A DNA stretch of 8,634 bases from Dehalococcoidia bacterium (GTDB lineage: Bacteria > Chloroflexota > Dehalococcoidia > SHYD01 > SHYC01): contig JAENIT010000015.1 of NCBI GenBank assembly GCA_016844365.1, positions 1 to 8,634 of the forward strand, given 5' to 3'. A program made the position numbers and the translations under genes. The notes under the pieces were generated by a model, which saw only the letters and a program-made list of their open reading frames with translations, was not told where the DNA came from and ran no database searches. Below, piece after piece: positions 1 to 5,209 of this stretch (within the stretch, counting starts at the first letter, position 1; each line of letters begins with the position of its first letter).

Positions 1-524
1 AGCCTGTGCCCTACCTCGATGGTGGAGGCGTACACCTCGGCCTCCTGGCGTATGGGCAGAGCATCTGCATGGCGGCTAGAGACGATAGGCAGCAGGTGAT
101 TTAGGCGGTCTTTTTTCTTGATCTGCTTCTGCTCCAGTGTCGGCTCCAGACCCCTGGCGCTGGGCAGTATCCATATCTGGATGAAGGTCATGGGCTCAGT
201 CTCAGAGTTGTTGATTTCAGCGTGCATCATACCTCGGCCAACAGTGGTGTGCTGGACGTCCCCCGGCAGGAGAACGCCGCCGTTGCCCAGGTTATCGGCG
301 TGCTTGAACTGGCCATCCACGCAGTAAGTAATCACCTCTATGTCTCGGTGGGGGTGCATCGGCCACACGCCGCCGGGCACCAGGGTATCGACGTTGAACA
401 CCCGCAGCGCGCCGAAGTTGGTGTTCTCCGGGTCATGGTAGCGATCGAAGGAGAAGTGCCAGTGGCCCTGGAACCACTCGCCGTCTATGAAGAAGATGTC
501 CTCCTTCTTTCTTATCTGGATCAC
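1..524 (-). CDS. Pirin family protein, C-terminus beyond the left edge
   Basis: Translating the minus strand from a GTG at 524 gives an open frame of 174 residues with no stop before the window edge. It matches the pirin N-terminal cupin: an HWHFSFDRYHDP segment near residue 21, then MHPHRDIEVITY, then PGDVQHTTVGRGMMHAE. The four metal ligands of pirins are all present as His57, His59, His101 and Glu103, the usual spacing for the Fe-binding site. Bacterial pirins are cytosolic bicupins; some, such as YhaK and YhhW of E. coli, have quercetin 2,3-dioxygenase activity or a suspected redox-sensing role, so the substrate here cannot be inferred. The start lies 14 bases after the stop of the acyl-CoA synthetase gene, so the two are probably co-transcribed and translationally coupled. 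GTG is chosen because the family motif begins shortly after it and no ATG is near; a ribosome binding site is only weakly visible. The C-terminal cupin is outside the window. Confidence 0.9.
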   Translation of the reverse strand, partial: MIQIRKKEDIFFIDGEWFQGHWHFSFDRYHDPENTNFGALRVFNVDTLVPGGVWPMHPHRDIEVITYCVDGQFKHADNLGNGGVLLPGDVQHTTVGRGMMHAEINNSETEPMTFIQIWILPSARGLEPTLEQKQIKKKDRLNHLLPIVSSRHADALPIRQEAEVYASTIEVGHR

Positions 525-538
525 GATCGGATTCCGTG

Positions 539-1954
539 TTAGTCCCTCTCGCCAAGGAATCTGTAGTAGTCTGAGACCTTCTTCAGCGCCACCGCAGCCT
601 TGTCGTGGCTGGAGAAGGATGGGATACGGTGCTCTTGGAGGCGCATAGTCAGGGCATGGACCTCCTGTGCTTGCTCCGGTGGATAGTAGCTGGGACTGAC
701 CACCATCAGGGGCTTATTTGAAGTCTCACGGAAGTCGATAATGGTCTCCAATGTCTCCTCTAGGCGGCGAGAATCTCTTAGGCCCAGGACGAAGGACATT
801 TGCATGACGACGGCGTCAATGTTCTCGTCATCCTTCAATAGGTCCATTATGGTGATGAACTCTCGCCGGTTCTGGCCCATGTCGATGGGGTTGTTGAAGC
901 TGGCCCCCACGAGAACGAAGAATGAAGCGATGGTATCCAGGGACTTCTGGCTGAGAACGGGAATCTCAAGGCCCGCCTTGGCGAAGGCGTCGGCGATAGC
1001 CACGGACTGGCCGCCAGCGCCGCCGGTGCAGCCCACTCGCTGGGCAGTGGTGGGCCCAAGATAGATCAGGGCCTTGGCTATGTCCACCAACTCATCCATG
1101 TTGGCTGCCTGGATCACGCCGGCCTGTCGCATGGCGGCGTTCCAGATGGCGTAGTCAGAGGCCATAGAGCCAGTGTGAGAGCTCGTCATCCTAGCGCCAG
1201 CCCCGGTCTGACCCCCCTTCCAAATGATTACGGGTTTCTTGCGGGTCACCTCTTTCAGCAGTTTATAGAAGGGCTCCCAGCGCCGCACGCCCTCTAGATA
1301 GGCCCCGATTATCTCGGTCTCCGGGTCCTGGGCGAGGTACTCCAGGTAATCGACGGCTTCCAGAACATAGCCGTTTCCGAAGCTGACAACCTTGCTAGCC
1401 AGAACGCCGTTTACGTGTCCTGCCTGGATAAACGCCGAGGCGTTGGAACCGCTTTGGGAGATGAAGCCCACAGGCCCGCTCTCATCGTAGTATTGCTCGG
1501 CGCCGAAGCGCAGCCCCAATCTGGGATTGAACAGCCCCATGCAGTTGGGACCTATGAGGTTGAGATCGGCCTCCGTAGCCATGTCGGTGATTACCTTGGA
1601 GAGTCGAATGCCCTCTTCGGTCTGGGTCTCCGCAAAGCCAGAGGAGAAGAGGGTGACACCCGCCACGTCTTTCTTAATGCAGTCGGCCACAACCCTGGGT
1701 GTTACCCCTCTGGGGACGGCCACTATCACGTAATCGACGGGCTCAGGGATATCCATAAGGCTAGCGAAGTTCTTAATCCCCATGGCCTCAATGCCTGGTA
1801 TTTCGTTGGGATCGATCTGAACCGAGTAGTGCGAGCCTTTAATGGTGCTAATGGCCCGGAGGAAGGAGTAGTTGTTCTCCTTTTTTGCTCCTACCACCAC
1901 GGCGACTTTGGGGTTGAAGGCTCGATCTAATTTTGCCAATTTCGCTTTGTCCAA
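539..1954 (-). CDS. Acyl-CoA synthetase (NDP-forming), alpha-type CoA-binding protein
   Basis: This 471-residue protein has the architecture of the alpha chain of ADP-forming acyl-CoA synthetases: an N-terminal Rossmann-like CoA-binding domain (about residues 12-110), a succinyl-CoA-synthetase-like flavodoxin domain (about 135-290) and a further ligase domain (about 295-460). Visible motifs are GPNCMG at 135-140, SQSGS at 166-170 and SSHTGS around His260; that histidine is the expected phosphohistidine carrier. Family members interconvert acyl-CoA, ADP and phosphate with free acid, CoA and ATP in the cytoplasm. The length is close to that of stand-alone archaeal alpha chains. No ATP-grasp beta domain is fused to it or encoded beside it in this window, so the partner must be elsewhere if the enzyme is active. 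The start is TTG, chosen because AAGGGAGGG lies four bases upstream. It sits between a HAD gene (79-base gap) and pirin (14-base gap). The acyl substrate is unknown. Confidence 0.88.
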   Translation of the reverse strand: MDKAKLAKLDRAFNPKVAVVVGAKKENNYSFLRAISTIKGSHYSVQIDPNEIPGIEAMGIKNFASLMDIPEPVDYVIVAVPRGVTPRVVADCIKKDVAGVTLFSSGFAETQTEEGIRLSKVITDMATEADLNLIGPNCMGLFNPRLGLRFGAEQYYDESGPVGFISQSGSNASAFIQAGHVNGVLASKVVSFGNGYVLEAVDYLEYLAQDPETEIIGAYLEGVRRWEPFYKLLKEVTRKKPVIIWKGGQTGAGARMTSSHTGSMASDYAIWNAAMRQAGVIQAANMDELVDIAKALIYLGPTTAQRVGCTGGAGGQSVAIADAFAKAGLEIPVLSQKSLDTIASFFVLVGASFNNPIDMGQNRREFITIMDLLKDDENIDAVVMQMSFVLGLRDSRRLEETLETIIDFRETSNKPLMVVSPSYYPPEQAQEVHALTMRLQEHRIPSFSSHDKAAVALKKVSDYYRFLGERD

Positions 1955-1958
1955 AATT

Positions 1959-1967
1959 CCCTCCCTT
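1959..1967 (-). promoter_or_regulatory. Ribosome binding site fixing a TTG start
   Basis: On the minus strand AAGGGAGGG lies four bases before the TTG at 1954. It is the only strong Shine-Dalgarno near the 5' end of the acyl-CoA synthetase gene, and no ATG is near the N-terminus, so it decides the TTG start. Confidence 0.75.
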
Positions 1968-1972
1968 AGTTA

Positions 1973-2000
1973 ATTCTACTAATGCGCTTGAGATTGCTAA
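1973..2000 (-). promoter_or_regulatory. Possible internal promoter before the acyl-CoA synthetase gene
   Basis: On the minus strand TTAGCA (1995-2000) and TAGAAT (1973-1978) are separated by 16 bases, matching 4 of 6 and 5 of 6 sigma70 consensus positions. Transcription would begin near 1966, leaving almost no leader before the ribosome binding site, so this may be a chance match. It would allow expression independent of the HAD gene. Confidence 0.3.
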
Positions 2001-2033
2001 AACGGTAAATATGTAAGGTACTGGCCCGGAGGG

Positions 2034-2456
2034 TTAAGTCATCTCAGGGTTCTTGCCGTCTTTACGGCTGTTGTGGCTAACGACGGCATCGTAAACCCTG
2101 AGCATCTCGGTGTCGTCCGTCTTGGGGAGAAAATAGGGATTGACCTTTACGCCCCCAAAGGCCTCGATGATTTGCCAGTGGTCGTCCACGCAGAAATCCG
2201 GCACTACCGGCACACCCAGGAGGGCCAAACTTTTGTGGTGATCGTTCAGAGGCTTGCGGTAGCATCCCTGGATATACGGTCTCAACTTGTGCATATCCAC
2301 TATCTCCCACCTTATCCCAACTCCTGACCAGATATACAGATTGTGTCCTTGGTCTATCAGCTTTTCAAACACCTCTCGGACATAAGGCCTCAAGGCGAAG
2401 TTATCAGAAACAATGGTGGCATCTACATCGAAGAATATGTTCATCCCTATACCCAA
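2034..2456 (-). CDS. Small HAD-like phosphatase
   Basis: This 140-residue protein carries the haloacid dehalogenase superfamily motifs in order: motif I FFDVDATIV with Asp10 and Asp12, motif II Ser44 in YIWSGVG, motif III Lys68 in CYRKPL, and motif IV acidic pair Asp91-Asp92 in FCVDDHW. All catalytic positions for Mg-dependent phosphoryl transfer through an aspartyl-phosphate are therefore present. The compact length leaves no room for a large cap domain, so the active site is probably open; some capless HAD phosphatases act on macromolecular or bulky substrates. No signal peptide is visible, so it is probably cytosolic. The start is TTG at 2456, chosen because AGGAGGAGG lies four bases upstream; the in-frame ATG at 2444 would be 16 bases from that site. 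It is the first gene of the leftward run with the acyl-CoA synthetase and pirin. The substrate cannot be predicted. Confidence 0.82.
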   Translation of the reverse strand: MGIGMNIFFDVDATIVSDNFALRPYVREVFEKLIDQGHNLYIWSGVGIRWEIVDMHKLRPYIQGCYRKPLNDHHKSLALLGVPVVPDFCVDDHWQIIEAFGGVKVNPYFLPKTDDTEMLRVYDAVVSHNSRKDGKNPEMT

Positions 2457-2460
2457 AATA

Positions 2461-2469
2461 CCTCCTCCT
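2461..2469 (-). promoter_or_regulatory. Ribosome binding site fixing the HAD TTG start
   Basis: On the minus strand AGGAGGAGG ends four bases before the TTG at 2456; its first AGGAGG is seven bases away, an ideal spacing. The alternative ATG at 2444 is too far, so this site selects the TTG. Confidence 0.8.
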
Positions 2470-2487
2470 AGTTTTAGGGGGCCAAAT

Positions 2488-2511
2488 CACCCATGTAACA
2501 CACAATGGGTG
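2488..2511. repeat. Inverted repeat at the HAD-operon start site (candidate operator)
   Basis: CACCCAT (2488-2494) and ATGGGTG (2505-2511) are a perfect 7-base inverted repeat with a 10-base spacer. The repeat begins one base downstream of the predicted -10 box on the minus strand and spans the expected transcription start. It could bind a repressor dimer as DNA; if transcription starts upstream of the repeat it could instead fold as a hairpin at the mRNA 5' end. Confidence 0.5.
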
Positions 2512-2512
2512 T

Positions 2513-2541
2513 ATTATATACCATACTATTGCCTTTGGTAA
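2513..2541 (-). promoter_or_regulatory. Promoter of the HAD / acyl-CoA synthetase / pirin operon
   Basis: On the minus strand TTACCA (2536-2541) and a perfect TATAAT (2513-2518) are separated by 17 bases, the optimal sigma70-type spacing. Transcription would start near 2506, giving a leader of about 50 nt before the TTG start. The same -35 hexamer with 17-base spacing occurs before the vapBC pair. Confidence 0.65.
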
Positions 2542-2645
2542 GACGGGGTGTACTTTGATTAGCAGATGACGCCAGAGGCTACAAGATGCTCAACGCCACG
2601 CTAAACATGATATTAATATAGCCTTGGAGCTTCGGAAGGTCAATC

Positions 2646-2697
2646 TTACTCTGTCTAGGACTTGCATCTTACCCTGAGTAGGACTTAGGTTACTCTG
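2646..2697 (+). repeat. Spaced direct repeats upstream of a promoter
   Basis: TTACYCTG occurs three times, at 2646, 2669 and 2690, and TAGGACTT twice, at 2656 and 2679. The unit (TTACYCTG, two to three bases, TAGGACTT, a few bases) is thus present about two and a half times at spacings of 23 and 21 bases, roughly two helical turns. The last copy ends 12 bases before the TTGACA box of the rightward promoter, a usual position for activator sites. No known binding motif is recognised. Confidence 0.55.
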
Positions 2698-2709
2698 GTG
2701 GGGCCCGGT

Positions 2710-2738
2710 TTGACAATCCCGTCTCTCAGTAGTATCGT
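2710..2738 (+). promoter_or_regulatory. Promoter of the intergenic RNA / small gene
   Basis: A perfect TTGACA (2710-2715) is followed after 17 bases by TATCGT (2733-2738), which matches the -10 consensus at four of six positions including the important first two and last. Transcription would start near 2745, just before a block of predicted hairpins. Direct repeats lie immediately upstream. Confidence 0.6.
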
Positions 2739-2744
2739 TGAAAT

Positions 2745-2900
2745 AGAGGGTAAGTTCTGAGTGGTACAGCCACTATGGTTGGGGCTTACCAGAAAAGTTA
2801 AAAAGCACAGGCATGCCGGTGCTTCCCGTTTGAGGGGGGTGATGCGGTTACAGTGTCCACAAGCTGGTTCGGGTAGACCCGGGGCCGGCTTTATTTTTTT
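2745..2900 (+). ncRNA. Candidate structured leader or small RNA of about 155 nt
   Basis: The interval between the predicted start and an intrinsic terminator contains several stems. The first is a two-part stem: GGTAAG (2749-2754) pairs with CTTACC (2785-2790) and encloses AGTGG (2760-2764) paired with CCACT (2770-2774). The second pairs AAGCAC (2803-2808) with GTGCTT (2819-2824). The third is the terminator hairpin. A 34-base segment (2825-2860) between the last two is unpaired in this reading. The terminator ends 54 bases before the small gene, so the element could be a termination-controlled leader (riboswitch or attenuator) or a free small RNA. I compared it by eye with T-box, SAM, TPP, FMN, cobalamin, glycine, c-di-GMP, THF, fluoride and ZTP elements and found no match. 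A GCCGG at 2815-2819 could pair with CCGGC at 2885-2889 and compete with the terminator, but this is speculative. Confidence 0.5.
2861..2900 (+). terminator. Strong intrinsic terminator upstream of the small gene
   Basis: The arm AAGCTGGTTCGGG (2861-2873) pairs with CCCGGGGCCGGCTT (2878-2891), with a few G-T pairs, one bulge and a TAGA tetraloop. The stem runs into TATTTTTTT (2892-2900). Stem followed by a uridine run is the classic rho-independent layout on the plus strand. No gene ends upstream on this strand, so it must act on the intergenic transcript. Confidence 0.8.
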
Positions 2901-2938
2901 GTGGGCGTATAGCTATGGGGCAATCCAAAGCGAGGTCC

Positions 2939-2949
2939 TAAGGAGGTGA
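2939..2949 (+). promoter_or_regulatory. Near-perfect ribosome binding site of the small gene
   Basis: TAAGGAGGTGA is complementary over 11 bases to the usual 3' end of bacterial 16S rRNA. The AGGAGG core ends eight bases before the ATG at 2955, so it selects that start over the in-frame GTG at 2946, which lies inside the site. Confidence 0.85.
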
Positions 2950-2954
2950 GTTCT

Positions 2955-3131
2955 ATGGTTCAGGTAAAGACGATGCCAGGGTCAATGAGGATCGCTCACC
3001 TTGAGGTGACTATGGAGGAGATGGAGCTCCTGCATTCGGGACTGCAAATGCTCCTCCACAGCTTCACCCGCCATGAGCACATGGACGACAAGATCCACGC
3101 CCTCCTCAAGAAGATTGAGGCTCATTCTTGA
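2955..3131 (+). CDS. Small hypothetical protein (58 residues)
   Basis: I do not recognise this protein. It is 58 residues, with a short basic/polar N-terminus, a probable beta strand (RIAHLEVT, residues 12-19), then two probable helices, residues 20-36 (EEMELLHSGLQMLLHS) and 41-57 (HEHMDDKIHALLKKIEA), separated by a short FTRH turn. It is rich in Met, His and Glu. There is no signal peptide or membrane segment, so it is probably cytosolic. It is likely real: it has an 11-base Shine-Dalgarno match at ideal spacing, an intrinsic terminator 29 bases after its stop, and sits downstream of a promoter and structured RNA. A small regulator or protein-binding subunit would fit the size, but the sequence does not show a function. 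Confidence 0.7.
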   Translation: MVQVKTMPGSMRIAHLEVTMEEMELLHSGLQMLLHSFTRHEHMDDKIHALLKKIEAHS

Positions 3132-3159
3132 GGAGGAAGACGTCCAGCCGCGCTCCGTT

Positions 3160-3189
3160 AGCGTCCCAGAATCTCTCTGGGACGCTTTT
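3160..3189 (+). terminator. Intrinsic terminator after the small gene
   Basis: AGCGTCCCAGA (3160-3170) and TCTGGGACGCT (3176-3186) form a perfect 11-base stem with a five-base loop ATCTC, followed by a short T run (to 3189). This ends the small-gene transcript and separates it from the dehydrogenase gene. Confidence 0.9.
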
Positions 3190-3215
3190 CCATCCCTAAC
3201 ACCCTCTGCTAGAAT
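3187..3215 (+). promoter_or_regulatory. Likely promoter of the amino-acid dehydrogenase
   Basis: TTTCCA (3187-3192) and TAGAAT (3210-3215) are separated by 17 bases and match the sigma70 consensus at 4 and 5 of 6 positions. The -35 box overlaps the T run of the preceding terminator. Transcription would start near 3222, directly before the GAGGTGA ribosome binding site, so the leader would be very short. Confidence 0.45.
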
Positions 3216-3235
3216 GGGGATTGAGGTGAATGACG

Positions 3236-4336
3236 ATGAACAGTGAGAACGGGCTATTTGCTCGAATGAAGGTGGGGGACTACGAGCAGGTAGCCCTCTG
3301 GTACGATAAAGCAGTGGGGCTCCGGGCTATAATAGCCATACATGACACCACTCTGGGCCCGGCTCTCGGCGGGACCAGAATGTACCCCTACGCTACCGAG
3401 GACGACGCTATTATCGACGCCCTCCGCCTGGCCCGGGCCATGACCTATAAATGCGCGGCCGCGGGGCTGAACCTGGGCGGTGGCAAGGCCGTCATCATCG
3501 GAGACCCCGCCAAAGATAAGAGCGAGGGTCTCTTTCGCAGCTTCGGTCGATTTGTCCACTCCCTGGGCGGCCGCTATATCACCACCACCGATGTGGGGAC
3601 CAGCATTGAGGACCTCATCTACGTCCGAGAGGAGACTCCATACGTCACTGGCCTGCCGGAGAACATGGGAGGCAGCGGCGGCACTTCCAGGGCAACTGCC
3701 GTGGGTATTGTGGCGGCCATGGAGGTGTGCGCCAGAGAGGCGCTGCAAGCCTCGTCTCTCTCCGGCATCCGTGTGGCGGTCCAAGGGGTAGGCAAGGTTG
3801 GGGGTTATCTTGTGGAGTTCTTGACAGAGCAGGGCGCGGTGGTAACCATTGCCGACGTTAACGAGAATAGAGCGAAAGAAGTAGCTTCCCAGTTCCCAGC
3901 TAAGGTGGTTCCCACCCCGGAGATACACCGCGAGGAGTGTGACATCTTCTCCCCCAACGGAATGGGTGGTATTATCAACGACGAGACCATTCCCTCTTTA
4001 CGCTGCTCTATAGTTGCTGGAGGGGCCAATAACCAACTGGCTGAGGAGCATCATGGCGACCTGCTTCAGGATGTGGGTATCCTCTACGCCCCGGACTATA
4101 TAATCAACGCTGGTGGAGTGATTAACTGCGCCGAGGAGATGGACGGCTACAACCTCCATCGGGCTATGGATAGAGTGAAGGGTATCGGTAGGGTAATGGA
4201 GAGACTCATAGCCTACTCAAAGAAGCATAGCGTATCCGTATCCCGAGCCGCGAACCATCTCGCTGAGGAGCGAATACGAACCATAGGCCAGGTTCACAGG
4301 ACCTACGTGTCGAAAGTCGGCAGCAAAGCGATATAA
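3236..4336 (+). CDS. Leucine/valine-type amino-acid dehydrogenase (Glu/Leu/Phe/Val dehydrogenase family)
   Basis: The 366-residue product matches leucine dehydrogenases in length and motifs. These enzymes oxidatively deaminate branched-chain L-amino acids to 2-oxoacids with NAD, releasing ammonia, in the cytoplasm. The N-terminal substrate domain has GPALGGTRMYPY near residue 42 and MTYKCAAAGLNLGGGK, giving the substrate-binding and catalytic lysines Lys72 and Lys84; TTTDVGT follows at about 116-122. The C-terminal Rossmann domain has GVGKVGG at 184-190, with an acidic residue at the end of the second strand (TIADVN) that favours NAD over NADP. GGANNQL and YAPDYIINAGGVIN follow as in leucine dehydrogenases. 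Phenylalanine or valine preference cannot be excluded. Of two ATGs (3230 and 3236) the second is chosen because GAGG at 3223-3226 is nine bases from it but only three from the first. tatC follows on the same strand. Confidence 0.93.
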   Translation: MNSENGLFARMKVGDYEQVALWYDKAVGLRAIIAIHDTTLGPALGGTRMYPYATEDDAIIDALRLARAMTYKCAAAGLNLGGGKAVIIGDPAKDKSEGLFRSFGRFVHSLGGRYITTTDVGTSIEDLIYVREETPYVTGLPENMGGSGGTSRATAVGIVAAMEVCAREALQASSLSGIRVAVQGVGKVGGYLVEFLTEQGAVVTIADVNENRAKEVASQFPAKVVPTPEIHREECDIFSPNGMGGIINDETIPSLRCSIVAGGANNQLAEEHHGDLLQDVGILYAPDYIINAGGVINCAEEMDGYNLHRAMDRVKGIGRVMERLIAYSKKHSVSVSRAANHLAEERIRTIGQVHRTYVSKVGSKAI

Positions 4337-4412
4337 GGACATAGCTCAGAACTTGATGAAACCCGATACATTTTTAGAAACAGCTATAGCACGGGCTGAA
4401 CAGGAAGTCCCT

Positions 4413-5108
4413 ATGAGCCTTATGGGGCATTTAGAAGAGCTACGCCGCAGGCTGATCCTATCGGTGTTGGCCCTTCTAGTGGGTGTCAGCGTATCCTTTT
4501 TTCTCTCCGGATGGATCTTTGAGATCCTGAAGTCCAGGGTAGAGGGCGTTCAGCTCATCCGCACTCAGGTTACGGAGATGATCGGAACCTATATGCGGGT
4601 CTCTTTTATAAGCGGGCTAGCCCTCGCCATGCCGGTTGTTGTTTACCAGCTAGTGATGTTTCTAGCCCCTGCCCTGACGCCCAAGGAAAAGCGGTCTCTC
4701 TACATGATGATGCCGGGGATATTCCTCTCCTTTATCGGAGGGGCGGCCTTCGCTTTCTTTGTGTTGCTACCTCCCGCTATGGGCTTCCTCATCCATTTTG
4801 GGGAGAATATAGCCCAACCCCTGATACGAGTAGGGGACTACGTATCTGTGGTTACCTCTATGATGTTCTGGGTGGGCCTCTCCTTCGAGACCCCGATTCT
4901 CATATTTTTCCTGGCCCGCATCGGCTTGGTTACTCCAGGCTTACTCAGTCGTTATCGTCGCTACGCCTTCGTTGCTGCCTTCGTACTGGCCGCTATCATA
5001 ACCCCAACAGTGGACCCCATTAACCAGTCGCTAGTGGCCATTCCCCTGATCATCCTATACGAGATCGGTATACTCCTAGCAAAGCTAGCGTGGCGAGGCC
5101 GAAGCTAG
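4413..5108 (+). CDS. tatC: Twin-arginine translocase subunit TatC
   Basis: TatC is the inner-membrane receptor that recognises twin-arginine signal peptides and exports folded proteins. The N-terminus holds the hallmark MGHLEELRRRL, whose glutamates contribute to signal-peptide binding. Six hydrophobic segments follow, as expected, with the conserved SFETPIL in the fourth and TPTVDPINQ before the sixth. The protein ends with a short basic tail. ATG at 4413 is chosen because AGGAAG (4402-4407) lies five bases upstream and family members often start shortly before HLEEL. Earlier in-frame starts (TTG 4353, ATG 4356) would add about 20 residues but lack a ribosome binding site at good spacing; they remain possible and would give a more usual length of about 250. 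The frame opens close after the dehydrogenase stop, so the two are probably co-transcribed. No tatA or tatB lies in the window. Confidence 0.93.
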   Translation: MSLMGHLEELRRRLILSVLALLVGVSVSFFLSGWIFEILKSRVEGVQLIRTQVTEMIGTYMRVSFISGLALAMPVVVYQLVMFLAPALTPKEKRSLYMMMPGIFLSFIGGAAFAFFVLLPPAMGFLIHFGENIAQPLIRVGDYVSVVTSMMFWVGLSFETPILIFFLARIGLVTPGLLSRYRRYAFVAAFVLAAIITPTVDPINQSLVAIPLIILYEIGILLAKLAWRGRS

Positions 5109-5138
5109 GCAGTTCAGCTAAACTGGAACGATTGCTTC

Positions 5139-5188
5139 GGTACTATTTACCAGGTAGTATCGCTTATGGTACTATTGAGTGGGTACTA
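5139..5188 (+). repeat. Four GGTASTA direct repeats before vapBC (candidate operator)
   Basis: GGTACTATT (5139), GGTAGTATC (5154, counting the second G of its GG pair as part of the unit), GGTACTATT (5168) and GGTACTAGA (5182) lie in the same orientation, with their TASTA cores starting at 5141, 5155, 5170 and 5184, spacings of 14, 15 and 14 bases. They cover the -35 box, spacer, -10 box and start site of the predicted vapBC promoter. Autorepression of toxin-antitoxin operons by the ribbon-helix-helix antitoxin binding short repeats is well established, so this is the likely VapB binding region. Confidence 0.6.
5147..5175 (+). promoter_or_regulatory. Predicted vapBC promoter
   Basis: TTACCA (5147-5152) and TACTAT (5170-5175) are separated by 17 bases. 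Transcription would start near 5182, about 28 bases before the vapB ATG. An overlapping alternative is TTGCTT (5132-5137) with TAGTAT (5155-5160), also 17 bases apart. Both are covered by the direct repeats. Confidence 0.45.
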
Positions 5189-5209
5189 GAAACTGTTGGA
5201 GTATCGACA

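Larger units (their letters stand above)
2457..2954. other. Divergent intergenic region rich in signals
   Basis: No credible protein gene is seen here. Reading rightwards it holds the ribosome binding site, inverted repeat and promoter of the leftward HAD operon (2461-2541); a stretch of about 100 bases with nothing clear beyond the palindrome ATATTAATAT at 2610-2619; spaced direct repeats (2646-2697); a rightward promoter (2710-2738); predicted structured RNA with a terminator (2745-2900); and the ribosome binding site of the small gene (2939-2949). Confidence 0.7.

Noticed and set aside
118..542. Plus-strand open frames over the left edge
   Set aside because: They are antisense to a clear pirin with all four metal ligands; their translations show no domain and no ribosome binding site.
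2775..2801. Eight-residue frame MVGAYQKS as a possible leader peptide
   Set aside because: No Shine-Dalgarno precedes it, it has no run of a regulatory amino acid, and its start lies inside the predicted first stem structure.
2861..2892. GGTTCG resembling a tRNA T-arm
   Set aside because: No acceptor stem or anticodon arm surrounds it; the segment is explained by the terminator hairpin.
2761..2949. Plus-strand frame of 62 codons in the intergenic region
   Set aside because: It runs through predicted RNA stems and the intrinsic terminator, has no ribosome binding site, and its composition is not protein-like.
3254..4029. Long minus-strand frames over the dehydrogenase gene
   Set aside because: They are shadows of a gene with full leucine-dehydrogenase motifs on the plus strand.
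5090..5209. N-terminal extension of vapB into tatC
   Set aside because: It would cover the promoter and repeat array, has no ribosome binding site, and adds residues unlike an antitoxin; the ATG at 5210 has GGAG at good spacing.
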